From an uncultured Pseudomonadota bacterium (GTDB lineage: Bacteria > Pseudomonadota > Gammaproteobacteria > Steroidobacterales > Steroidobacteraceae): DNA of 26,730 nucleotides. Below are positions 10,000-16,785 of this stretch, piece by piece (the stretch's first letter is position 1; every line of letters starts with the position of its first letter). A program made the position numbers and the translations under genes. The notes beneath the pieces were generated by a model. The model saw only the letters and a program-made list of their open reading frames with translations. It made no database searches and was not told the DNA's origin. The stretch is taken from the NCBI GenBank assembly GCA_946479515.1, contig CAMLGF010000049.1:1-26730 (forward strand), read 5' to 3'.

Positions 10000-10878
10000 A
10001 TGGGCGAACCACATGCCATCTGCCACCTGAACGGTGATTACCTGCCGCTGCGTGAGGCGCGCATCTCGCCGCTGGATCGCGGCTTCCTCTACTCGGACGG
10101 CTGCTACGAGGTCACGCCGGTGTATGGCGGCCGACCGTTCCGCTTCCAGCAGCATCACGACCGGCTGACGCGCAGTCTCGAGGGCATCCGCATGGCGGAC
10201 CCGCTGTCTCGCGAGCAATGGCGCGACGTCTATCGCGGGCTGCTCGAGCGCAACGGTCTATCTCGTGCCGATGGCTACATCTACGTGCAGGTGACGCGCG
10301 GCGCCGAGTACGGCCGCAATCACGCGCCGCTGCCCGACGTGCCGCGCACCGTGTTCGCGTTCGCCGCGCCCTGGCCCGAGGGCCGACCGGGCTGGCGGGA
10401 AGACGGCCTGCCCGCGGTCACCGCTCATGACACGCGCTGGGCGCGTTGCGACATCAAGTCGGTGTCCTTGCTGGCCAACGTGCTGCTGCGCCAGCTCGCC
10501 GTGGACCAGGGCGCCAGCGAGTGCATCCTGCTGCGCGAGGGCCAGCTCACGGACTCCAGCGCCTCCAGCGTGCACGTGGTCATCGAGGGTGAGCTGCGCA
10601 CGCCGCCCAACTCCTGGAAGCTGCTGCCCGGAACCACGCGCGGCGTGCTCGAGGAAGTGGCGGAGCGGGCGGGCGTGAAGTGGCGCGCCGCCGACGTCAG
10701 CGAAGCCGGGTTGCGCGGCGCCTCGGAAATACTGCTGGGCGCGGCCACGCGCGAGGTGCAGCCGGTGACCTCGCTCGACGGCGCCCCCGTGGGCAATGGC
10801 AAGCCCGGTCCGGTGTGGCGCAGGCTGTACGACGCCTACCAGGCTCACAAGATGGAAGTGGCGGGAACTCCGTGGTGA
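10000..10878 (+). CDS. Class IV aminotransferase, D-amino-acid transaminase type
   Basis: This is a PLP-dependent fold-type IV transaminase of the D-alanine aminotransferase/branched-chain/ADC-lyase superfamily. The 292-residue length fits. Visible motifs are FLYSDGCYEVTPVYGGRPF near the N-terminus, VTRGAEYGRNH at 98-108, the Schiff-base lysine K153 in CDIKSVSLLANVL, and LTDSSASSVHVV around 183-194, which binds the cofactor phosphate. In many gammaproteobacteria a D-amino-acid transaminase sits between rlpA/dacC and ybeD, which favours a role in D-Glu/D-Ala supply. Sequence reading alone cannot exclude another class IV substrate. The start is the ATG at 10000 with a -10-like element directly upstream; the stop overlaps the next gene. 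Confidence 0.88.
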   Translation: MGEPHAICHLNGDYLPLREARISPLDRGFLYSDGCYEVTPVYGGRPFRFQQHHDRLTRSLEGIRMADPLSREQWRDVYRGLLERNGLSRADGYIYVQVTRGAEYGRNHAPLPDVPRTVFAFAAPWPEGRPGWREDGLPAVTAHDTRWARCDIKSVSLLANVLLRQLAVDQGASECILLREGQLTDSSASSVHVVIEGELRTPPNSWKLLPGTTRGVLEEVAERAGVKWRAADVSEAGLRGASEILLGAATREVQPVTSLDGAPVGNGKPGPVWRRLYDAYQAHKMEVAGTPW

Positions 10879-11162
10879 ACGAGACGACGCCCGATGCCCC
10901 GGACGGCGGCGAACTGCTCAAGTTTCCGGTGGCGTACCCCATCAAGGTAGTTGGACGGCGCAGCGAGCACCTGCGTGCCAGCATCGACGCCATCGTGCGC
11001 GAGCACGTGCCGGATCTCACCGAGGACCAGATCACGGAGCGCGCCAGCAATCAGCAGCACTTCCTGGCGATCACCTACACCATCACCGCGCGGAGCAAGG
11101 AACAGATCGTCGCCCTGGCCACTGCCCTGCAGGCCAGCAAGGACGTGATCATGCTGATCTAG
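10875..11162 (+). CDS. ybeD: YbeD/DUF493 family protein
   Basis: A 95-residue protein of the DUF493 (UPF0250, YbeD) family, a small ferredoxin-like alpha/beta fold related to regulatory ACT-like domains; its function is not settled. Recognisable family features are LKFPVAYPIKVVGR near the N-terminus and a C-terminal half ending in HVxMLI-like residues (DVIMLI). The frame is open upstream into the aminotransferase gene, so the start was chosen at GTG 10875, which overlaps that gene's stop by four bases (GTGA); GTG 10872 is an alternative. In other gammaproteobacteria this gene lies next to lipB-lipA; here those functions are on the opposite strand about 1.6 kb away. Confidence 0.85.
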   Translation: MNETTPDAPDGGELLKFPVAYPIKVVGRRSEHLRASIDAIVREHVPDLTEDQITERASNQQHFLAITYTITARSKEQIVALATALQASKDVIMLI

Positions 11163-11227
11163 CTTCCCGTCCGGCGGGGCTTGAAGCCGCGATTCCCGCC
11201 CCGATGATCGCGGACACGGGAGGCAGC

Positions 11228-11425
11228 ATGTTCGGATGGTTCAGGATCCCCAGGAAGGTGGTCGACGGGCGGGCCCAGCCGGAGATGTCGCAGAAGTCGG
11301 AGACCGGCGATGTGCGGCCCGGCATGGTCGTGGTGGTGCGCGGCGATGCGGCGGCGCCGGGCCGGCGGCTGCCGGATGGCCGGGTGATCAGCTACCAATT
11401 GCCGGATCGCGATGAACCCGAGTAG
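11228..11425 (+). CDS. Small hypothetical protein (65 aa)
   Basis: I do not recognise this protein. The ATG at 11228 is preceded by a strong Shine-Dalgarno (GGGAGG at 11218-11223, four bases before the start), which is better than most in the window and supports translation. An in-frame ATG at 11204 has no such site. The product is short, without a membrane span or signal peptide. It begins MFGWFRIPRKVVDG and has a middle section rich in Val/Gly (RPGMVVVVRGD) followed by DGRVISYQLPD, suggesting a few beta strands and a charged tail. It lies 65 bp after ybeD and before a secreted unknown protein. Confidence 0.55.
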   Translation: MFGWFRIPRKVVDGRAQPEMSQKSETGDVRPGMVVVVRGDAAAPGRRLPDGRVISYQLPDRDEPE

Positions 11426-11451
11426 CTATCCCGAGCAGCGACCCGGGTAGT

Positions 11452-11457
11452 TATGAT
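11452..11457 (+). promoter_or_regulatory. Candidate -10 element for the secreted unknown gene
   Basis: TATGAT (5 of 6 to the -10 consensus) lies 24 bases before the ATG at 11482. A start of transcription 6-7 bases downstream would fall inside the hairpin described at 11460-11479. No clear -35 is seen. Confidence 0.3.
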
Positions 11458-11459
11458 CG

Positions 11460-11479
11460 GCGCCTCGGCTGCGAGGCGC
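11460..11479 (+). promoter_or_regulatory. Perfect hairpin enclosing the Shine-Dalgarno of the following gene
   Basis: GCGCCTCG at 11460-11467 and CGAGGCGC at 11472-11479 form a perfect 8-bp stem with a 4-base loop (GCTG), ending two bases before the ATG at 11482. The 3' arm contains GAGG at 11473-11476, the only plausible ribosome binding site for that gene. The stem could therefore mask it if the transcript includes the 5' arm. There is no T-run, so it is not a standard terminator. Confidence 0.5.
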
Positions 11480-11481
11480 TC

Positions 11482-12357
11482 ATGAAACTGCGAATCATCC
11501 TGTTGCTGCTGGCCTGCCATTGCACGGCGCCGGCAGCCGCGCTCGAGGAAACGGCCGATGCGCGCGCCGCACGGTATTTCGCCGACGGTCTCGAGGTGCC
11601 GCTGGGGCAGCTGCGCGCGGGAGCGATGCTCATCCAGGCCTGTCGAGCCAGGTTGCGCGGCGCCTGCGATGCGGAACAGGTCAGGCTCGCGGCCGGCAAT
11701 CACATTCTCGCGCTGCTCGATGCGCTCACTTTGTTTCCCCCGCAATCGACTGCCGAACCGGCCGCGCGCGTCGCGAGCGCCCGGGAGCTGCGAGAGAAGA
11801 TCGGCGTGACCAGCGCCACGCTGCTGCAGGAGGCGGGCGCATACGATCTCGCGCTGTTCGCGCGCTATGGCGCCACCCTGCTCGCCTGCCCTCCCGGGGA
11901 GAACCTGGACGAGTATCACGACTCGCTCAACCGCCTGCGGCTCATCGACCTGGTCGGGTTCCAGGGGATGGAACCGGCTGCGGCCGCCGAGGCCGTGATC
12001 GCCAACATCGAGTCGACCGATCGCGAGCTGCAAGGCTGGCAGCAACGGTCTCGCGAGGATTGCCTCGCCGCGCGCACTCTCGGCGAGCACCTGATGCAGC
12101 TGCTGAACGCCAAGCTGCAGCCGTGGATCTCCCCCGAACTGCCGAACGGCGCGCCGCGCGAGTTCGATTTCGGCAATCCGCGGGCGGACGCGGCGCCGGA
12201 CGCGGAAAAGCTCGCACGACGACGCGAGCTGGCGCATGCGGTGGCCGGAAATTTCGTCTCCGTGGTGGCCACGGAGTTGCAACTGCGGGTCTATCCGCAG
12301 TCCGCCCCGCGCATCAAGGAGCTGGCTGACCGGGCGGGTTTTCCTTCGCAGGACTGA
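11482..12357 (+). CDS. Hypothetical secreted protein with four cysteines
   Basis: I do not recognise the family. The 291-residue product begins with a clear Sec signal peptide (MKLRIILLLLACHC, likely cleavage near residue 20 after Ala-Ala-Ala). The mature part is predicted mainly alpha-helical, Leu/Ala/Glu/Arg-rich, with four cysteines (C54, C62, C136, C194) that could make two disulfides in the periplasm. No catalytic motif is evident. The 3' end overlaps the convergent membrane-protein gene by 44 bp. A hairpin directly before the start may control translation. The gene follows ybeD and a 65-aa ORF in a place where lipB-lipA usually sit. Confidence 0.75.
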   Translation: MKLRIILLLLACHCTAPAAALEETADARAARYFADGLEVPLGQLRAGAMLIQACRARLRGACDAEQVRLAAGNHILALLDALTLFPPQSTAEPAARVASARELREKIGVTSATLLQEAGAYDLALFARYGATLLACPPGENLDEYHDSLNRLRLIDLVGFQGMEPAAAAEAVIANIESTDRELQGWQQRSREDCLAARTLGEHLMQLLNAKLQPWISPELPNGAPREFDFGNPRADAAPDAEKLARRRELAHAVAGNFVSVVATELQLRVYPQSAPRIKELADRAGFPSQD

Positions 12358-12718
12358 TCGCCCGCAGGGCGAATACCAGCATCACGAAGGCGCCGCAGGC
12401 TGCCAGCGCCACCAGGTTCTCGTGCAGGTCGGACGGGAAGATGAGCACGAATCCCTTGCCCTTGATGAGCTGCGAGAAGCTGGAGACACAGAAGGGCATC
12501 AGAAACAGGCGCAGCACCGTCCAGCCATCCGGCGGTGGTTTACCCGGCTCGCGCACCGATAGATAGAGCGCGATGCCGATGATGGCGCTGATACCGAGCG
12601 CGTTGAGCCAGATGGCCGGCGTGGCGTCGAAATGATGGATGGCGGTGGCGGCGTACCAGATGAGGAAGCACCACAGCGCGATCTTGCCGGCGGCGAGCGT
12701 CGCGAGATAGCGGATCAC
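12314..12718 (-). CDS. Small integral membrane protein of unknown function
   Basis: The 134-residue product has about four membrane spans (roughly 8-27, 35-54, 66-85, 101-118). A loop between spans two and three carries VREPGKPPPDGW, and a conspicuous segment FLMPFCVSSFSQLIKGKG starts the third span. I cannot name the family. It is the last gene of the minus-strand run amgK-murU-ydgA-lipAB, starting 12 bp after the lipAB stop, so it is probably co-transcribed. Its 3' end overlaps the convergent secreted-protein gene by 44 bp. Confidence 0.75.
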   Translation of the reverse strand: MIRYLATLAAGKIALWCFLIWYAATAIHHFDATPAIWLNALGISAIIGIALYLSVREPGKPPPDGWTVLRLFLMPFCVSSFSQLIKGKGFVLIFPSDLHENLVALAACGAFVMLVFALRAISPAKENPPGQPAP

Positions 12719-12730
12719 GCGCGACCGCGC

Positions 12731-14488
12731 TCAGCCGGCGGCGCGGGCCTGGGCGTTGCGCGCGCGCAGCGCGGCCAGCGCCCGGGTGAGATAGGGCGCG
12801 AAGGCCCTGCCCACCTCTTCGACAGTGGCGTCCGGGCGGCCGAGCGCGGCGAGCTGCGTCATCTGCAGGCCGGCGTAGCCGCAGGGATTGATGCGCTGGA
12901 AGGGTTCGAGATCCATGTTCACGTTGAAGGCGAGCCCGTGATAGCTCGCGCCGCGGCGGATGCGGATGCCGACGCTGCCGATCTTCCGGCCCTGCACGTA
13001 GACGCCGGGCGCGCCCTGCCTGGTCGCGGCCTCGATGCCGAGGCTCGCGCAGTACTCGATGACGGCGGTTTCGAGCGCGGTCACCAGGTCGCGCACGCCC
13101 AGGCCCATGCGGCGGATGTCGATGAGTGGATAGACGACGAGCTGGCCGGGGCCGTGATACGTCACCTGCCCGCCGCGATCGATCTTCACCACGGGGATGT
13201 CGCCGGCGGCGAGCACGTGACCCGCGTCGGCATTGAGGCCGAGCGTGAACACCGGCGGATGTTCGAGCAGCCAGATCTCGTCGCGCGTGTGCGCGTCGCG
13301 CGTATCGGTGATGCGCTGCATCTCGCGCCAGGTGGGCTCGTAATCCACCTTGCCGAGCCAGCGAACGAGGAGCGGCGGGTCGCTCGTCGTATTGCGCACG
13401 TCAGCCGGCAGGTGCGGGGCTTCGTCCAGAAGGTTGTCCCCTTTCGCCGGCAAATGGCGAGCGACCTCATTCTTGATGCCCGCGTTGTTGCCGGCGAGTG
13501 CCTGCTCGGCGCGGTAGCTGGACCGCACGAGCGGGCCGGAGACGCATTCGCGGAAACCCTTCGCCAGCGCCCACTCGCGATACTGGTCGAATTCCGCGGG
13601 CGTCACGAAGCGCTGCACGGGCAGGTGGTGCACCGTCGGGCGCAGGTACTGGCCCAGCGTCAGCAGGTCCACGCCGATCGCGCGCAGATCGTCCATGGTC
13701 TGAGCGATCTCATCATCGGTTTCGCCGAGCCCCAGCATCAGGCTGGTCTTGGTCAGCACGCCGGGCTTGAACTTCTTGGCATGCGCGAGCACGGCCAGCG
13801 TCTGTTCGTACGAGGCGCGCGGATCGCGCACCGGATGCGTCAGACGCCTCACGGTCTCGACGTTCTGCGCGAACACCTCGAGGCCGGAGTCCACCACGGT
13901 CTCGACGTCGGCCAGCACGCCCTGGAAATCCGGCGTCAGCGCCTCCACGGCCACGTGCGGTGTACGACGCTTGATGGCGCGAATCGCATCGGCATAGTGG
14001 CGCGCGCCGCCGTCCGGAAGATCGTCGCGATTGACGCTGGTCAGCACGATGTACTTGAGCTTCATCAGCTCGACGCTGCGCGCGGTGTTCTCGGGTTCTT
14101 CCGGATCCAGCCAGCCGCGCGGATTGCCGGTGTCCACGCTGCAGAACCGGCAGGCCCGCGTGCACACCGCGCCCATCAGCATGATGGTGGCGGTGCCGGC
14201 GTTCCAGCACTCGCCGATGTTCGGGCACTTGGCTTCCTCGCAGACGGTCGCCAGGCGATGCTCGTGCACGATGCCGCGCGTCACGCCGAAGCCGGCGCCC
14301 GCCGGCATCGGCGCGCGGATCCACGCCGGCTTGCGCCCGGCGGGCGCGCTCTCGGCGCCGCGGGGCTTCTGGCCATCCTTGATGGCCGTGAAGCCCTGCG
14401 GTGTCGTGTACTTCTCGCCGCTGCGGATCGCGCGCGATTCGGCGGCGCCGCCTTCGACGACGACCGAGATGTCCTTGAGCGAAGCCAT
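12731..14488 (-). CDS. lipA-lipB: LipA-LipB fusion: lipoyl synthase joined to lipoyl(octanoyl) transferase
   Basis: One uninterrupted 585-residue frame encodes two enzymes of lipoate assembly. Residues about 1-335 are lipoyl synthase, which inserts two sulfurs into a protein-bound octanoyl chain. The auxiliary cluster cysteines are C83, C88, C94 ([12 protein letters not shown]), the radical-SAM cysteines C109, C113, C116 (CTRACRFC), and RSSY at 322-325 supplies the Ser ligand. Residues about 371-585 are octanoyltransferase Lip[14 protein letters not shown] at 438-450, catalytic K502 in [11 protein letters not shown], and C536 in INPCGY. Both key residue sets are present. The linker (about 331-370) has less GC-biased codons and a 10-bp inverted repeat. 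GTG at residue 364 could be a relic LipB start. The gene begins 12 bp after the ydgA-like stop. Separate proteins encoded lipB-lipA are the norm; this order is the reverse. Confidence 0.93.
   Translation of the reverse strand: MASLKDISVVVEGGAAESRAIRSGEKYTTPQGFTAIKDGQKPRGAESAPAGRKPAWIRAPMPAGAGFGVTRGIVHEHRLATVCEEAKCPNIGECWNAGTATIMLMGAVCTRACRFCSVDTGNPRGWLDPEEPENTARSVELMKLKYIVLTSVNRDDLPDGGARHYADAIRAIKRRTPHVAVEALTPDFQGVLADVETVVDSGLEVFAQNVETVRRLTHPVRDPRASYEQTLAVLAHAKKFKPGVLTKTSLMLGLGETDDEIAQTMDDLRAIGVDLLTLGQYLRPTVHHLPVQRFVTPAEFDQYREWALAKGFRECVSGPLVRSSYRAEQALAGNNAGIKNEVARHLPAKGDNLLDEAPHLPADVRNTTSDPPLLVRWLGKVDYEPTWREMQRITDTRDAHTRDEIWLLEHPPVFTLGLNADAGHVLAAGDIPVVKIDRGGQVTYHGPGQLVVYPLIDIRRMGLGVRDLVTALETAVIEYCASLGIEAATRQGAPGVYVQGRKIGSVGIRIRRGASYHGLAFNVNMDLEPFQRINPCGYAGLQMTQLAALGRPDATVEEVGRAFAPYLTRALAALRARNAQARAAG
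13444..13497. repeat. 54-bp segment bounded by a perfect 10-bp inverted repeat in the LipA-LipB linker
   Basis: TCGCCGGCAA at 13444-13453 and TTGCCGGCGA at 13488-13497 are exact reverse complements. They bound a 54-bp segment, a multiple of three, that encodes residues about 331-349 of the fusion protein. The segment and the following 12 codons use AAT, GCT, CAT, TTG, AAA, GGG and CTT, which are uncommon in the neighbouring genes. It may be a small palindromic repeat inserted in frame, or a relic intergenic hairpin (for example an old lipA terminator). Only one copy is present in the window. Confidence 0.5.
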
Positions 14489-14500
14489 GAAGCGCGGATT

Positions 14501-16069
14501 CTACTCCTGCGGCGGCATTTCCCCGCCGGCACCCTCCTCCTGGGCCCCGCCATTCGCGGGCGGGCCGCCAAGCCCCGGAATCGCCTGCGGTTTGCCGTTG
14601 ATCAGCAGCTCGCCGGCCTTGAAGGTGATGTGGCAGACCAGCTTGTCGCCTTCCCGCTTGGCGTAACCGCCGTCCACCACCGTACCGGCCATGGTGGCGC
14701 CGTTGGGAAACTTCTCCAGCACTTTCTGGGCGGCTTCGACGGTGAAGTCCGCGTCCAGCTTGCTGATCAGGCCCATGCCGCCCGCTGCCGAGAAATCCTC
14801 GAGCGTGGCGCCGACCAGCTTGATGACGCCCTTGGCGACGATCTCGCCGTCGGCCGTGACCAGGCCGATGCGGTCGATACCGAAGGCCGGATCGTGCGCG
14901 AGCAGTTCACCGGCGTTCTCCTTCAAGGGCGCGATCACCGCGTTCTCGACATTGGACGGGTCGCTCAGCGACATCGTGTACACCGCCCTGATGCCGGTGA
15001 TGACCTTCTGCAGCGTCGGCGCGTGCAGATGGCGGAACGAGACGTCGTAGTGGATTTCCTTCACGTCGAGATCGACTTTCTTGAATTCGTCGCTCTTGAC
15101 CGTGCCGCTGCCGAACTTCGCCGCGATGTCGGTGTAGTCGCCCTTGGTCTCCTGGTTGACGATGTAGTGCACGTCCTGCAGCAGCAGCTCTTCCGAGCCG
15201 CCCTTGCCCTTCACTTCCATTTCCTTGATCTTGAGCGCGAACTCGCCGTCGTACAGCTCTTCGAGCACGCGCTTGCCGTCACCGCCGAGAGTCAGATCGG
15301 TGAGCGTGAAATGGGTGCCATCGCCGCGGTCGTTGACCTCGACCTTCGGCAGGCTGCCATCGATGTCGTAGCTATCCGCATTGTGCGAGAAGCCCACCGA
15401 CATCTTGAACGTGTCGTAGGTGAAATCGACGTCCTTGTCCTTGATGTTGAGCTTGCGGCCCTGTGACTTGAACGTGGTCGTGCCGCCGCCGAAAAAACCC
15501 ACGCGCGTGCGCATCTGCAGCGCGGGGTCTTCCTTGCCGAACACTTCCTCGATCTGCTTGCGCACCTCCGGCGAGAGCTCGATGTGCGTGTCGACGCGCG
15601 CCAGGCCGAAGCCGGCGCCGCCGAGGATGGGCCCGTGCAGCACGTCGTTGCGGACGGTGAATCGCACCGCGTCGGCGGCCGTGGCCATTGCCGCGGCCGC
15701 GGCATCCACCGCGGCGGTGGCAGCCGCTTCGCCGGAGGATTCGACCGCGGCGTCGGACCCGGCCGCCATTTCCGTGCCCTCGGCATCCATCGCCGCGGCG
15801 GCTTCCGCGTCCTCGTCCGCGGCCGCGACCGGCGCGGCCTTGTCCTTCATCAGCTTGCCGAAGGCGTCGGACAATTCGAATGTCACGGTCTGCGTGGACT
15901 TGAACCAGCCGCCGCTCCAGGTGCGCTCGGAGATTTTGAAATACGGCACTTGCTCGATGAACTTGTCGAGATCCGAGTTGAGCCGCTTTTCCGCGACCTT
16001 GCCGATGCCGAACGGTGCGACCAGCAGCACGGCTGCCAGCACCACCACGATGATGCCTAACTTCTTCAT
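14501..16069 (-). CDS. DUF945/YdgA-like protein
   Basis: The 522-residue product matches the YdgA-type DUF945 layout: an N-terminal membrane anchor or signal (MKKLGIIVVVLAAVLLVAPF), a GxxAExxL-like segment directly after it (GKVAEKRLNSDLDKFI), and a long region of repeated beta strands containing HGPILG at 145-150, a pattern typical of the family. Function is unknown; homologues face the periplasm. Residues about 77-134 are an Ala/Asp/Glu-rich low-complexity insertion, and the C-terminus is Gly/Pro/Glu-rich. It lies 22 bp after murU and 12 bp before lipA-lipB on the same strand, so it is part of that operon. The start ATG at 16069 is preceded by GGGAGGTCTC, a good Shine-Dalgarno. Confidence 0.8.
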   Translation of the reverse strand: MKKLGIIVVVLAAVLLVAPFGIGKVAEKRLNSDLDKFIEQVPYFKISERTWSGGWFKSTQTVTFELSDAFGKLMKDKAAPVAAADEDAEAAAAMDAEGTEMAAGSDAAVESSGEAAATAAVDAAAAAMATAADAVRFTVRNDVLHGPILGGAGFGLARVDTHIELSPEVRKQIEEVFGKEDPALQMRTRVGFFGGGTTTFKSQGRKLNIKDKDVDFTYDTFKMSVGFSHNADSYDIDGSLPKVEVNDRGDGTHFTLTDLTLGGDGKRVLEELYDGEFALKIKEMEVKGKGGSEELLLQDVHYIVNQETKGDYTDIAAKFGSGTVKSDEFKKVDLDVKEIHYDVSFRHLHAPTLQKVITGIRAVYTMSLSDPSNVENAVIAPLKENAGELLAHDPAFGIDRIGLVTADGEIVAKGVIKLVGATLEDFSAAGGMGLISKLDADFTVEAAQKVLEKFPNGATMAGTVVDGGYAKREGDKLVCHITFKAGELLINGKPQAIPGLGGPPANGGAQEEGAGGEMPPQE

Positions 16070-16091
16070 GAGACCTCCCTGAAAACCTCGT

Positions 16092-16778
16092 TCATTGCCG
16101 CGCCAGCTCGGCGTCGAGCGCCGCGAGCCGCTCCGCCGTGCCGATGTCGTACCAGCGGCCCTGGTGCAACTCGCCGCTCAACCCGCGCCGCGCGATTGCC
16201 CTGCGCAGCAGCGGCAGCAATGGAAACCTGCCGGGCGTGCAGCCCGCGAAGAACTCGGGCCGGTAAATGCCGACGCCCGAATATGTGTGTCGCAAACCCT
16301 CGCCTTCTGACACCAGCCCCTGGCCGGGCGCCTCTTCCTGCAGCAGGAAGTCGCCGCGGGGATGCTGCGGCGGGTTCCTCACCAGCACCAGGTGCGCCAG
16401 CGAACCGGCGGGCGGCTCGCGCCGCAATGCCCCGAAATCGATGTCCGTCCAGACGTCGCCGTTGACCAGGAGGAAAGGACCCGATCCTAGCAGTGGCAAG
16501 GCCTGAAATATGCCTCCCCCGGTTTCGAGCGCCTCCGGCCGTTCGTGGCTGTACGTTATGGCAAGGCCATATTGCCCGCCCGAACCGAGCGCCGCGGGAA
16601 TCATGTCCCCTAACCACGCCGTATTGATGATCACTTCGCGAAAACCGCCCGCGGCCAGGCGTTCCAGGTGGTAATCGATCAGGCGCTTGCCGGCCACCCG
16701 CAGCAACGGCTTGGGCTGCGAATCGGTCAGCGGACGCATGCGTTCGCCGCGCCCCGCGGCGAGGACCATGGCCCTCAC
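16092..16778 (-). CDS. murU: N-acetylmuramate alpha-1-phosphate uridylyltransferase MurU
   Basis: MurU converts MurNAc-alpha-1-phosphate and UTP to UDP-MurNAc in the cell-wall recycling route that bypasses de novo synthesis. The 228-residue protein has the nucleotidyltransferase signature MVLAAGRGERMRPLTDSQPKPLL at the N-terminus, NTAWLGDMI, ETGGGIFQALPLLG, and the metal-binding NGDVWTDIDF. The C-terminus contains HQGRWYDIGTAERL. It starts 7 bp after the amgK stop, and the pair amgK-murU is the established partner pair in Pseudomonas. In that genus the route gives intrinsic fosfomycin tolerance; the same here is inference. Confidence 0.93.
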   Translation of the reverse strand: MRAMVLAAGRGERMRPLTDSQPKPLLRVAGKRLIDYHLERLAAGGFREVIINTAWLGDMIPAALGSGGQYGLAITYSHERPEALETGGGIFQALPLLGSGPFLLVNGDVWTDIDFGALRREPPAGSLAHLVLVRNPPQHPRGDFLLQEEAPGQGLVSEGEGLRHTYSGVGIYRPEFFAGCTPGRFPLLPLLRRAIARRGLSGELHQGRWYDIGTAERLAALDAELARQ

Positions 16779-16785
16779 GGGGTGC

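Noticed and set aside
11173..11200. Possible terminator after ybeD (GGCGGG / CCCGCC)
   Set aside because: The loop is long, there is no T-run, and another small gene with a strong ribosome site follows on the same strand; the support is too weak.
12632..15466. 944-codon plus-strand open frame
   Set aside because: It lies antisense to the LipA-LipB and YdgA-like genes, whose motifs are unmistakable. Long antisense frames are expected in GC-rich DNA with strong third-position bias, and the translation is His/Asp/Val/Arg-rich with no family motif.
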